The notes: generated by a model from the letters alone, not told the origin. Counted from the stretch's first letter, positions 25,701 through 37,921 are shown. The stretch: DNA of 64,000 nucleotides from Lactifluus volemus (GCA_022376515.1 WTXI01000026.1:1-64000), one strand, 5' to 3'. Numbers and translations are program-made.

Positions 25701-26173
25701 GTCAGGAATTGCAGCACTGTTGCTTCCAGGTGGTCGCACATCACATTCAATGTTCAAGATTCCAGTTGAAGGGCTTTGCGAGCAATCCACATGTTCTGTT
25801 GAAAAACGCACCCAGCGTGCTGCTTTGTTTCGTGAAGTTTCACTGATAATATGGGATGAAGTTGTAATGCAAGATAGGTTTGTGTTCATGTGCTCTCCGT
25901 CACTCTTTTCTCCTCAAACATCTGAAAGATTTGGTCCTGAAGCAGTCGATCGAATGTTGCAAGACATCCAATAAGACGATAGACCATTTGGCGGAGTCAC
26001 AGTCGTTTTTGGAGGAGACTTTCAACAAATACTACCTGTCGTGATCAACGGAGACAGAGAGTCAATCGTGGGAGCATCTCTGCAGTATTCACCTCTTTGG
26101 GACAAAATTGTCGTCATTCACCTTCTCGAAAATGTTCGAGTACGCAATGACCCAAATGCTGAATGTTTTGCCT

Positions 26174-27802
26174 CATCAGGAAAACGTCATATTTGCTTAA
26201 CGTGCTTAAAGTGTGATTAGTGTGCTTAATTTCGTCATTAAGCAGGTTAAGCAAGCATTAAGAAGAATTAAGCACAAGTTAAGCAACCCTTGATTAAGCA
26301 CAGTAAGCGCACCCCTGTGCTGAATTAACCACATCTGCTGAATTAAGCACATTCTGCTTAATTAAGCTAATTAAGCAAGATCTAAGTAACATTAAGCATC
26401 TTTCAGATTCTTAACTAATTTGAAATTTTCATCACAATTTGAAATTTCAATCAATTTGAAATTTTCAATCACACAATTTTATAGGCATCAAAATTATATA
26501 TTGGAGTAAAACTACAACATGAATATCTAAGACTAGTAATCTACAGGCCTTGGTGCAACAGCCCTGGGGGGGGTGGGACTGCAGGGCCACGAGGAGGCGG
26601 CGGCGGAGGCGGAGGCGCGGGAGGCACAGGAGGAGGTGCGGGAGGCGCGGGAGGTGCGGGAAGCACGGGAGGCGCGGGAGGAGGCGAGGGACAAAGGAAG
26701 AGGCACGGGGCGCGGGAAGCCCAGGAAATGCCGCGGGAGGCGCGGGAGGCGCAGGAGAAGCCGCGGGAGGCGCGGGAAGCACAGGAGGTGCGGGGATGGC
26801 GGAGGGGACGGCGGAGGAGACGGAAGTGCGCAGGAGGCGCAGGAGGGGGGTGCAGGCAGGGGAGGCAGCGGCACAGGAGGAGGCGGAGGTAGAGGTGGAG
26901 GCGAACGAAAAAAAAAAAACGGTCAGGAAGCGTTGGGGCGAGGTAGCGTACAACATACCGAGGAGGTGGCGCAGAAGGCGCGGCGCAGACAGCGTGCGCC
27001 GTGGACCCCTCGCAGCCCAGTGGTTCCAGGAGGATGCGATGGTGAGGCGAGGGCGTGGACGCGGCGCAGGCGCAGGAGGCAGAGGATAACGTGGTGGAGG
27101 CAGAGGCAGAGGCAGAGGCAGAGGAGGGAGGAAGTAACAGTGAGACGCGTTTGCGCGGGGGAAGTCAAAAAAAAAGAGGGGGGGGGGAATGCGGTGGCAA
27201 GGAGAATGCAGGGACGCTGAGACGTGTGGCGGCACAAAGCGGCGAGCGGTGGCGACAGAGGCCACGAAGACGGCGGTAGAAGGAGAATAGTGTGACTTGT
27301 GGCGGCGCCAGACAGCGAGCCCGCCGTGGTGGCGACAGCGGAGGGCCGAACACAGAGACGATGGCGATAGAGGGGACAGAGGGGAAGCACGAAAACGATG
27401 GACGAAAATCAACATCGTGCAAATAAGAACAAGCAAAAGATGCACGTGGTCGGTGCACGGGAACGACTTAGTGAAATTTTCATGACTTTGCATATTTTTC
27501 GGACTTTAATTAAATTACATAAATTACTTCCATTTGCTTAGCATGATTAAAAGCCTCTTAAAATTCTCTTAGTTTGCTTAAACTACTTGTTTGCTTAGTG
27601 TGATTAAAGTTTGCTCAATTTTCATTATTGGTCATAATAAAAATTGCTTAGTTGTGCTGAGTGTGGATTAATGTGATTAATGTGCTTAACGTGCTTAAGC
27701 CAAAAAATAGAAATTTTTTATTAAGCAGAAGACAGTAATTAAGACCATTAAGCAAAGTAAGCACCATTAATTAGCGTAAGCAAATATGATGTTTTCCTGA
27801 TG
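26174..27802. mobile_element. TIR element family E, copy Eb (1.6 kb)
   Basis: The ends are CATCAGGAAAACGTCATATT and the inverse with one change, a TIR of about 26 bp. GCCT is repeated on both sides (26170-26173 and 27803-27806). Removing the element and one GCCT rejoins the Helitron helicase frame (AECF then ASWLLNIG), so the insertion is precise. Both AT-rich ends are full of TTAAGC motifs and the centre is G/A-rich low complexity. No transposase frame is present, so movement must depend on an enzyme encoded elsewhere. This is the cleanest full-length reference copy in the window. Confidence 0.88.
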
Positions 27803-28922
27803 GCCTCTTGGCTCCTCAACATTGGACACGGTCGTACACATCCTGATTCTGAAACTGTCGACATCCCTGCAGAGATGGTACAGACAACTGTACCGAGTCT
27901 CATTGACGCTGTTTATGGTGGGATAGAATCTAATCCTCCGCCTCCACCAAACTACTTCTTGACACGAACTATTCTTGCACCAAGAAATGCTGATGTTGTA
28001 ACATTAAACGATGCCATTCTTGATCGCATGCAAGGGCCTGAATACACTATTCTTTCTGCAGATACATATGAACAACAACTTGGAGTCGATGGTGACAGTG
28101 GTAATCCTCTCAATCTCTCTGTCGAATTTTTGCGCTCCCAAAATGCCTCCAGCTTGCCTCTTGCAGAACTGCGAGTTAAAATTGGTTGTCCTCTCATCTT
28201 GCTTCAAAATCTTGCTGCTGCACATGGCCTTTGTAATGGTTCGCGCATGACACTGGTACAAAAAACAGACCGAGTACTGCAAGTCCTCCTTATTGGTGGT
28301 GACCACGATGGTGAAATGGCCTTTATCCCTCGAATTTCACTTACACCTTCTACAAGCGCAACAATGTTTGCTTTCAAACTCTGTCGACGTCAACATCCCA
28401 TTCGTCTTGCGTTCACAATGAGCATTCACCGATCACAAGGTCAAACCGTTGACCACGTTGGACTTGATCTCAGATCCTCTGTGTTCACTCATGGTCAATT
28501 GTATGTCGCATTCTCAAGGACAACATGTGCAGAAAACTTGAATGTACTCCTTCCCACAAATGAGTCATCGGTTGACATCGTGAGTCAAACCATGACACCA
28601 AACGTGGTTTACCCAGAAGTCTTACTCAACTAAACGGTATTGCCCCTATCTTTCAATCTATTTCAAACTGAAATGGCTGACTGACCCGCTACATGTGCAG
28701 CATTACCATACTCACGTTTTCCGTTCTCATTTCACACCATTGCTCAGCATCAATCTCTCACTTCCGCTCCTGTTTATCATGTCTCCTAACTTGAACTCTA
28801 AACCCACAAATCATTTCAAACACTTCTAGACCGTTTCGCCAAGTTGCTTATAATGAAACCTTCTTACCCCCCCCCTGACTCGACAACTCTCATCCATATC
28901 TCTCTCCCTCACCATACTCTCT

Positions 28923-30008
28923 ATGCCTAGCACCGGTGTTGTCGAGATTTTGGCCCTCATGGCACTTGAGAAACCACAAACATTGCCTGGGAAACCAAAA
29001 ACAGTCATTCTCGATGCCGGAATATTTTGGAAACCTGGTGCCTCTCCGATCATTGCTACCCTACGCTACTACAACGAGTCAGGTATGATATTTGACTCAA
29101 AAGGAGGACTCTTTCATGTGCTCGCGAAGGTTTGCACTTGCCACTGATCTGCCTCAATACCATTACCGCTAAAATCACATTCTGTTACCAGGTGGTACCT
29201 GTCAAAACAAACAAAACTTCCAACGCATCAAAAATCAAGTTTGCGTCTCCCATTGAATATTTGCTCATGGGCGACATCATCCATGTCTGTGCTGTCCTGC
29301 TTACTTTCTTCAAAATCCTCAAACACCTTTAACAGCTCATATCTTTGCCCACCCTTGGGCCGGACATGGTTTACGACCCTCACACTTCAGCCCTCTTTCG
29401 AGCTTCTGGTCCTGTGGATTCTGTTGACCCCTCGGTGTTCGCATTCACAATGAACTTGATACAGTGGACATCGTATGCCTCACACGGTGTTTTCCCATTG
29501 AAAATATATATTGCTGCAGACTCAAAATGGAAAAGCAATCGTGTGAATGCGCTGCCAAAGCTTCAACGTGTCGTCACGTTGACAGGAACAATGCCTGTCT
29601 TGCCTAACAGTGCGGAATCAAAAGGAGACGAGTTCTGTATCACGGTGACGCGTGACCTTGAATATGTCGGGTGGACGTCTCCCAATCCTCCTGGTCCTGC
29701 TCCTCCAAGTACGTACCTTTACTCTTGCTCACATCGTTCGACTAACTCAACACTGTCCACATCAAGACCCAACCCCACTCCCTTCAGGAACTGGCGGTCT
29801 GCAGTTCATGCAACAGTTGCACACTTTACCCCTTTCACCTACCTCCACAATCTCTTCGGGCCCATCTGGCTCTCAATCAGTCCCATCTGACTCTCAATCA
29901 GACCCATCTAGCTCTCAATCAAACCCATCTCACTCTCACACTCTTGAGCCTCCAGTGGCTGAAAGCTCGACTCATGCAACTCGAAAACGCGTCAAACTGT
30001 TGCCCTAA
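28923..30008 (+). CDS. Possible OB-fold (RPA-like) protein carried by the Helitron
   Basis: Four exons fit GT-AG rules and phases: 28923-29129, 29192-29284, 29336-29708 and 29788-30008, giving 297 aa. It begins MPSTGVVEILALMALEKPQT. A beta-rich section follows (KTVILDAGIFWKP, SPIIATLRYYNESG) and a second with RVVTLTGTM and FCITVTRDLEYVG, a pattern like an OB-fold strand set. The C-terminal tail is Ser/Pro-rich with SQS repeats and ends in a basic TRKRVKLLP, a likely nuclear signal. Helitrons in other lineages carry RPA-type single-strand-binding proteins, so a helper in rolling-circle replication is plausible. The OB-fold call is inference from strand pattern. Unlike the Rep-helicase, this frame is undamaged. 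Confidence 0.6.
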
Positions 30009-30723
30009 ACGCTCGATGATGACTCAGTGAAATTTCACGTACTACTATGTTTTCTTGTACGATATATAGCTCTCTGTATTCTGCGAATGCCCAGAACCAG
30101 CATTGTCACACAGCCATGTAGCATCAGATATCGGAGAAGAAGGAAATGTCGAAAGTGCACGAGACGAACTTAAATGTAGTGCACGGCCCATTGTCCTTCA
30201 TATCACAGCACCGGACGATCTCGCCGATATTCTTCCCCTCCGCGCATTGATGCCTTACTTCATCCACTCCTCTGACAAACCCACGACAATGCGTTGCTCG
30301 CATCGCTACTCGCGCGTACCGAACGCAGGGCAGAAGTCGCAAACGACTTCCCAGACGCGAACCTTCCTGGAGACAACAATGACATCCCCATTGTGGTTCA
30401 GTACACATGCACGATACTGTATTCAACGTCACGAGCAGCACCGCACGACCATCTACAAACTCGGAATCAGCAGGCGTCGGGCGCAACCATCAAACTAATC
30501 CAAACCACCACACACGCTCAGAGTCCCGTGCGACGACAATCCACAACGCGTCTAGCAGAAATTCGTTGATGCTCATGCTGACGAAAACAAAGAACGAAAG
30601 AAAGCGGAGCCAGTAAAATTTTACAATTCACTCTCCACTTCAAAGCTATAAACATCTGCGCGTGAATAATGACAGTTGACTGTGGATGACCCAGGTCCCA
30701 TGTGGAGCACGGGTCCGCGCTAG
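30009..30723. other. Helitron 3' region with terminal hairpin and CTAG
   Basis: No supported gene is seen here; the frame at 30103-30498 matches nothing and has no clear splice partners. The functional part is the 3' terminus: hairpin 30697-30713 (CCCATGTGGAGCACGGG), then TCCGCG and CTAG at 30720-30723. This arrangement is the rolling-circle termination signal of Helitrons. A short TA microsatellite begins at the junction (about 30722-30741). Confidence 0.75.
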
Positions 30724-32152
30724 TATATATATATATATATTAGAGATAAACTACAACATGAATATCTAAAACTAAGGGTAATCTACAGACCTTGATGCAA
30801 CAGCCCTGGCAGGGGTGGGACTGCAGGGCCACAAGGAGGCAGTGGCAGAGGCACGGGGGGCGCAGGAGGAGGTGCGGGAGGCGCAGGGGCGCGGGAGGAG
30901 GGGAGGGACAAGGGTGGAGGCACGGGGTGCATGAAGCCCAGGAAAGGGCGCAGGAGGTACGAGAGAAGGGGGGGAGGCGCGGGAGGAGGCGCGGAAGGCG
31001 CAGGAGAAGCCGCGGAGCGCGGAAGGAGGCGTGGGACGCATGCGGAGGCACGGGGCGCGGGAAGCGCAGGAGGTCCGGCGACGGAGACGGAGACGGAGCG
31101 CAGGAGGCGCAGGAGGGGTGGTGCAGGCAGGGGAGGCGACGGCACAGGAGGCGGAGGTAGAGGTGGAGGCGAAAAAAAAAAAAAAGCGGTCAGGAAGCGT
31201 TGAGGCGAGGCAGGCAGCGTACAACGTACCGGGTAGGTGGTGCAGAAGGCGCAGCGCAGGTAGCGTGCGCCGTGGACCCCTCGCGGCCCAGAGGAGTTGA
31301 GCGAGCTGCTGTGAATGCGGCGAAAAAGAGAATTGCAGCAACTCGGAGGACAAAGGCGTTGGAGGGGAACATTTGAGCGATGCGGAGGAGGCCAAAAACG
31401 TGGAGGTGGCGCAGGCGCAGGAGGCAGAGGAGGACGTGGTGGAGGCAGAGGCAGAGGCAGAGGAGGGAGGAAGCAGAGGAAGCAGCATTGAGACGCGTTT
31501 GCGCGGGGGAAAAAATGGGGGAATGCGGTGGCAAGGAGAACGCGGGGACGCTGAGGCTTGTGGCAGCGCAAGGCGGCGAGCGGTGGCGACAGAGACTACG
31601 GAGACGGCAAGAGAAGGAGACAGGGCAAGACGTGCCGCGGCGCCAGACGGTGAGCCGGCCGTGGTGACAACAGCAGAGTCCCCAACATGGAGACAACGGC
31701 GACAGAGGGGAGGACAGAAGACCCGGCACGAAAACGACGCACGAAAATCAACATCGTGCAAATAAGAACAAACAAAAAACGCACGTGGTCGGTGCATGGG
31801 AGCGACTTTATTATGACCAATAATGAAAATTAAGCAAACTTTAATCACACTAAGTAAACAAGTAGTTTAAGCATACTAAGAGAATTTTAAGAGAATTTTA
31901 AGAGGCTTTTAATCATGCTAAGCAAATGGAAGTAATTCATGTAATTTAATTAAAGTTTGAAAAATATGCAAAGTCATGAAAATTTCACTAAATTTGCTTA
32001 GTTGTGCTGAGTGTGGATTAATGTGATTAATGTGCTTAACGTGCTTAAACCAAAAAACAGAAAATTTTTATTAAGCAGAAGACAGTAATTAAGACCATTA
32101 AGCAAAGTGAGCACCATTAATTAGCGTAAGCAAATATGATGTTTTCCTGATG
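30724..32152. repeat. Right arm of element Ec with a 180-bp internal inversion
   Basis: This arm continues element Ec after the Helitron and ends with the E-family TIR. Compared with Ea (about 22968-23148) and Eb (about 27468-27650), the stretch 31810-31992 is inverted. It reads TTATGACCAATAATG first and CATGAAAATTTCAC last, the reverse complement of the other copies, while sequences on both sides keep the usual orientation. The G/A-rich array (30790-31650) is also rearranged relative to Eb. Confidence 0.75.
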
Positions 32153-32266
32153 CATCAGCGCCTTTTTTCTGACTTTTGTTTTGTTTGTTCCAAACGACGA
32201 AACTGAAGCGCTTAACGAGTGCAGGCCAGTGGTCGTCTCAATCTCAACTTCTCACTTCGATCCACG

Positions 32267-35200
32267 ATGTCATTCGCACAACAAAACTCGTATGTCAAAA
32301 TCTCTCACACCCGATGTCATCCGGTGTTAACCATTACTCCAGCCCAGATCCTCAAACATCCCCAATCGGGTACACCAGTCACTTCCATGTCATCTCGATA
32401 TTTGCTAAGATAGCTACTTGATCAGCGATCAAGTCAGCAAAACACAACCGAGCGTGCTTCAGCTCGAAGTGACAGGTATATCCTTTTGGTGATGTTGCAC
32501 CGATAAGTACTGAACGTTTCCTCTGTCAGTCCTCAGGGCGCGTAATCTTCCTCCTCTGAAATCCCTCCCGGGGAAAGAGAGACGGTTTTACGTTACGGTG
32601 ACAAGCGGGGAGAAGACATGGCAGACCCGATCTATGCAAAGCGTTGATCAGCACGTCGAATGGAATGAGAAAGTCAACGCCTTGTGAGAAATGTCTTATA
32701 CGCGTTTCAATGCCCAATTGACTCCTGTGCAGTGTCGTACAACCGCTCTCTCAAATTACAGTATCGCTCTATGCAAAGAGGACCATGCGGAAAGACATGC
32801 TTCTCGGGCAAAAGGAGATATCCTGTGAATCCCGACGCGGTTCGTTCATTTCTTCGGATCCTTAATCATGCATCTTGCTGAGCGTCCTTCATCATAATGT
32901 AGAACTTGATATAGTTTTTAACAGCGCTGGTGGACGTGGTAGACATTCAACGATGCCGGATACACTTTTGACGATCACCGTATCCACGAATCCCGATTCC
33001 TCTCTAACTACGGCAGTCATTACATCGAATCCTGTTGCGACAGAGTTGGACGATTCTGCCGCTGAAGGAGATGCTGTACGTCTTTCTATCCAATTAAATC
33101 ATGAATCCAGGCAACCTATGGCAGCTTCCGCCTCTATCTCATTTATCCCAGATGCTTGACCTTCCCACTGAGGGCGATACTCCTGTGAGACCAGCAGTAG
33201 TCAGCCAGGCGGAGATGTCACGTACTCTTGGTCGTGCTGAAGAAGCAATGGAAGCCATGAATACGATAAGAGCGTGGAAAAAAGCCATTGATGTTATCAA
33301 GCAAGTGATGGACACTATCGACCCGATCGCTGAAGTATGACTAACATCATGACGAGTTTTCCCTTGCTAAACGGCTGTTCAGTTGTTCCCGCACGCAAAA
33401 TTAGCATGGAAATTGCTCTCAAAGATTCCCGAGGTTCGTCGCCGTGCCCTGGAAGAGGATATACATAGTTCAATCTGTTTCTCACCTGCCGTCAGACTTT
33501 GCTACTCCAGTTAAAGCGTGATGAAAATGCCAGAACACTACTTCAAGCAATACTAGATGCATTCGACTTTGCGAAGAAGGCGGACCTTTTGAGGAACATG
33601 GACCCGGAGTCTTCGCAACCGAAAATCTTGGATGAGATGCTCGAGTGTGTCTCGGAATGTGCCAAATTTATCATATCGTATGCGGAGGATGTGAATGTCG
33701 GTACGTCGTCTTTGCCTCTCTGTGGTCATTCATCGTAATAAATAGTTGATTTAGGAAAGCGAACTTTGAAGAATGTGGTCCGCCAAGTGGACGCGAAAAT
33801 TGATGACTACCGCACGAACCTTGCTCGACTGCGAGATAATTTTCTCGCGGGTACTACTGTTATCACCGGGGGTGTTGTGCTGGAATCTGGTACGTAATCC
33901 TGATCGTCCGGATCGTCGAATGGTCGATCTGATGAGGGGACAAAGAACTCGACTCAAAAATAAGAGAATTGCCGTACAAAGGAGGCTGGCGATTTGGAGA
34001 TGACAGGCGCTGTCTTCCGGGCACACGACAAGATTTCTTGGACCATATCATCAGCTGGGTCGAGAATCGAGAATCTCAACGTGGACTCGTGCTCCTCGGC
34101 CAGGCCGGCACAGGAAAGTCTTCGATTGCACATGAGGTCGCCCGCAGGTTAGAAAACAAGCATCTCGGCTCTTACTTTGCTTTTCTACGGAAGGAGGGCT
34201 CCAAAGATGAGGCTCACCAGCTGTTCACGACACTTGCTCGGGATCTCTCCAATCGCTATCCTCCCTTCAAACTCGCCCTCGGAAGGGTGCTCAAGAATGA
34301 TCCATCTCTTTGTAGTACTCGACACTATCGCACCCTTTTCGAACGCCTCCTTCTTGAACCAGTCAAGCACGTTCAGCTTCGGGATCCAATTCTTATTGTG
34401 ATCGATGCGTTGGATGAGAGCGGTGATGTCGTTCGCCCAAACGGCTTACACAGGTTTATTGCTCAGCATCTGTTCGAGTTGCCATCGAACTTTCGCATCC
34501 TCATCACCTCGAGGCCGGAAAATGAAATCGAACATGTATTTGGTAACACCTTGTCTACACGCACCATCTACATGGACGATCCGGAACTGGCTGCCAAGAC
34601 GGAGCAAGATATTCGGTTGTATCTCGAGAGCGAACTCCCCTTGGACTTGTTCGAACGACACGGAGCCAAACTGGCAGAGGCAGCGGAAGGCTTGTTTCAG
34701 TGGGCAGCCGTTGGATGCGGGCTGATAAATAAGCCACCTCCTAGCTTTGGGTTCAGCAGGAAGCAGGTGATTCAGCGTCTGTTGGGACACTCACGAGGTC
34801 GGGATGGACAGGATCCGTTGGACCAGCTGTACAGAGAAGTTCTGGAAGGATACTTCAAGCCGGTTGCAGCACAGACACTATTTCGGTCTGTGATGGGACA
34901 GCTTTTCGCTGCGATGGTGCCGCTTTCGATCCGTTCTTTGACTATTTTGCGACAACATGCGCCCAAGGATGACCCCGATGATCCAGACCCCGAGGATTCT
35001 GATTGCGTTGTTGAGATGCTCGGTCACTAGGGTCACTGCTCAGTAACGTGACCTCATCCGACGATACCCTCCCGATCGTCCCTCTCCACACCTCATTTCG
35101 TGACTTCCTTGCGGATGAGAAGAGTGGGGAATTTCACATCGATCTTGGCAGGTCTCACCGTCGGTTGGCACATTCGTGTCTTGGATTAATGCTCAATGAG

Positions 35201-37921
35201 CTCAAATTCAACATTTGCAAACTCGAATCGTCATACGTTGCCAACAGGGACGTGCCAGATCTGGAATCTCGAATTGCCAAATATATTCCACCTGCTCTAT
35301 CGTATGGCTGCGTTTTCTGGGGTGATCATCTAGAACGTCTTGGTATCGAACAAGACCTGTTTCCGAAACTTCGATCGCTGTTCGAGACAAGATTCCTTTT
35401 TTGGCTGGAAGTGCTTAGCATCAAGAACAGTGTCGGTCTTGGATCACGAGCACTGGGATCTCTGAACACATGGTTGCGGTCTGATCAGCAGAAGGTAAGC
35501 GCATCTCGTCATGTTACGACATGTAGTAACTATTGGCTACAATTCCAGCAATCATTCCAATCAGAGGTTTCGGATATGTTGGCATTCGTGAATGACGCGT
35601 TCGCTTTTGTGCGGTATTTCGGTATGGCGATATCAAGAAGCGTCCCGCACATATATATATCTGCTCTCCCATTTGCACCATCCTCTTCCCGCATCGTCCA
35701 GCACCACATTCGCCTATTCCCCCACACGTTGTTTTTGACACGCGGACAGTTATCTGATTGGCCAGCATTGGAAATGACGATTCGAGGACATGACGGATCA
35801 GTCGAGTCTGTTATATTCTCGCCAGACGGGCAGCGGATCGCATCGGCCTCACGAGATCGTACGATTCGGGTGTGGGATGGAACAACGGGAGAAATTGTCG
35901 CGGGACCGTTTAATGGACACACCGATGTTGTCTACTCTGTCGCATTCTCGCCTGACGGGAAACGCATCGCATCGGCATCGGCCGATCGCACGATTTGCGT
36001 ATGGGATGCCGCAGCAGGAGAGATCGTAGCGGGACCATTTACTGGACACACGAAATGTGTCAGATGCGTTGCATTCTCACCGAACGGACAACACATCGCC
36101 TCGGCCTCGTCCGATCACACGATTCGTGTTTGGGATGCCGCAACTGGAGAGGTCGTAGCAGGCCCGTTTATTGGACACATCGACGAGGTCTACTGTGTTA
36201 CATTCTCAACAGACGGGCGATGTATCGCCTCGGCCTCTGAAGATTGCACGATTCGCATGTGGGATGCTGCAACCGGAGAGGTCGTAGCGGGCCCGTTTAC
36301 TGGACACACTGAACCAGTTAGGTGTGTTGTATTCTCACCGGATGGGAAGCACGTCGCTTCGGCCTCGCACGATCGCACGATTCGTGTGTGTGACTCAGCA
36401 ACAGGAAAGGTCGTAGCTGGCCCATTTACTGGACACATCAATACTATCTCCTCTATTGCATTCTCACCGGACGGGTCGCACATTACCTCGGCCTCGCTTG
36501 ATCGCACGATTTGCGTGTGGGAATTGGCAACAGGCCAGATCGTAGCAGGCCCGTTTACTGGACATACCGAATCGATATTTTCTGTTGCACTCTCGCCAGA
36601 CGGGCAGCGCATTGCCTCGGCCTCGGCAGATCGCACGGTTTGTGTGTGGGATGCCAGAAACGAAGAGACAGGGGGCTCGTTTACCGGACATACCCAATCG
36701 ATATTTTCTGTTGCACTCTCACCAGATGGGCAACGGATAGCCTCGGCCTCTGCAGATTGCGCAATCTGTATTTGGGATGCAGCAACAGGAGAGGTCACAG
36801 CAGGTCCATTTACTGGTCACACCGATTGGGTCTTTTGTGTCGCATTCTCGCCTGACGGGCGGCGGGTCGCTTCGGCCTCGTTCGATCGCACGATTCGCGT
36901 ATGGGATACCGCGACAGGAAATATTGTAGCGGGCCCGTTTACCGGATATACCGATAAAGTCTTGTCTGTTGCATTCTCGCCGGACGGACAACGAATCGCG
37001 TCGGCCTTGGACGATCGCATGGTTCACATTCGGGATGTCATAACGGGGGAGGTTGTAGTGGGCCCGTTTACTGGACACACTGACACAGTCTGGTCTGTTG
37101 CGTTTTCACCGGACGGGAAGCGCATCGTGTCGGCCTCGGATGACCGCACGATTCGAGTATGGGATGCTGCGACAGGAGAGGTCGTAGCGGACCCGTTTAC
37201 TGGTCATACTAACGGGGTCGAATTTGTTGCATTCTCACCTGACGGGCAGCGAATCACCTCAGCCTCGACAGATCTCACTATTCGTGTGTGGGATTCTGCG
37301 TCAGGAAAAGTCGTCATCGGCCCATTTACTGGACACACCAGTTCCGTTTGTTCCGTTGCATTCTCACCGGACAGGCGGCACATTGCATCGGCCTCTCATG
37401 ATTGCACGGTTCGCTTGTGGGATTCTGCAACAGGGGCAGCTGTAGCAGGCCCGTTTATCGGACACACAGAATGGGTCCGGTCCGTTGCATTCACACCAGA
37501 TGGGCAGCGGATCATTTCGGCATCAGGAGATTGCACGATTCGCATGTGGGATGCCACAACAGGACTAAATGTTGTGTGCTCGTCTACCGGACTCACCCAA
37601 TCAACTAACTCTGGTGCGTCCACTTTGCACGGGCAGCCTATCACCTCGACCTTACGAGATCACACGATCCATATAGGGAAGCTCAGAGCAGAAGATATCG
37701 AGAAAGATCACTTTATGGAGAAGTTCCCAGTCGATAGTGACGGATGGATGTATGGGGAAGATGAAGAACTCCTTTTATGGATTCCTCCGATTCACCGGCC
37801 ATACCTTCATAGGGCTAACACAGTCTGGGTTGCTGGCAAAGATAGAACGGAGGTAGATCTCTCATCATTTGTGTATGGATTAAATTGGGCTATGGTATAC
37901 ATTCACAGTTCATCTAAATAG
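32267..37921 (+). pseudogene. C2-NACHT-WD40 NLR-like gene, copy C, two frameshifts
   Basis: It starts at ATG 32267 (MSFAQQNSYVKISH). The C2 exons, helical region and NACHT domain are readable. NACHT runs in one open frame 33969-35030, with Walker A GQAGTGKS (about 34099-34122) and Walker B LIVIDALDE. A base is missing near 33130 (in the linker after C2) and another near 35025, where CACCTTGGG has become CACTAGGG, giving a stop and a frame change after the NACHT domain. From 35048 to TAG 37919-37921 the frame is open: helical region, an in-frame 57-bp intron (35493-35549), 14 WD40 blades of about 43 aa, and the tail. The 3' half could be expressed as a separate WD40 protein. Its upstream DNA has been replaced by nest 1. 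Confidence 0.88.

Larger units (their letters stand above)
17890..28633 (+). pseudogene. Helitron Rep-helicase, split by two TIR elements and three stops
   Basis: Coding pieces are 17890-18698, 23305-26173 and 27807-28633. The N-terminal part has a Cys-rich motif (CDKCNALHWPGERLS, FGMCCNQG) and the IRQYNAALAFTSLGV block typical of Helitron proteins. The HUH motif is HMH at 24165-24173 and the two-tyrosine motif is YITKY at 24571-24585. The helicase has Walker A GPGGTGKT (about 25612-25635), [17 protein letters not shown], and a final SIHRSQGQTVDHV and YVAFSR. Removing Ea (target CTC) and Eb (target GCCT) restores one frame. Three in-frame stops remain: TGA 24808, TGA 25300 and TAA 25972, each where CGA or CAA is expected. 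The change of frame near 18016-18068 could be a short intron. The gene is inactive as it stands. Confidence 0.88.
16401..30723 (+). mobile_element. Helitron (14.3 kb, about 8 kb without later insertions)
   Basis: The 5' end reads TCTATTATATT after an A (16400), and the 3' end is CTAG (30720-30723) before a T. This is the A/T target without duplication typical of Helitrons. A hairpin (30697-30713, arms CCCATG/CACGGG with one mismatch) lies 6 nt before CTAG. The flanks rejoin as one continuous E element by comparison with Eb. It encodes a Rep-helicase (17890-28633, broken) and a possible OB-fold protein (28923-30008, intact). Helitrons move by rolling-circle replication using a HUH endonuclease and a Pif1-type helicase. 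E copies Ea and Eb landed inside its Rep-helicase gene later. Confidence 0.9.
16099..32152. mobile_element. TIR element family E, copy Ec, split by the Helitron
   Basis: The left arm (16099-16400) starts CATCAGGAAAACGTCAAATT and the right arm (30724-32152) ends with the inverse (AAATATGATGTTTTCCTGATG). The same ends bound Ea and Eb. Subterminal regions are packed with TTAAGC/GCTTAA motifs, and the inner part is a G/A-rich low-complexity array. No transposase was found, so the family looks non-autonomous. Target duplication is unclear: CACCAGCGC on the left and CATCAGCGC on the right resemble each other but do not abut the ends cleanly. The insertion sits about 115 bp upstream of the start codon of NLR copy C. 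Confidence 0.7.

Noticed and set aside
35493..35549. Continuous coding through 35493-35549 in NLR copy C
   Set aside because: This 57-bp stretch has GT-AG ends and aligns with the intron of copies B and D; it is open only by chance because its length is a multiple of three.
36190..36798. Antisense open frames through the WD40 regions (also 10068-10436, 62448-62870 and 63075-63407)
   Set aside because: They mirror the WD40 codons on the opposite strand and appear in every copy because of repeat composition; no independent signal supports them.
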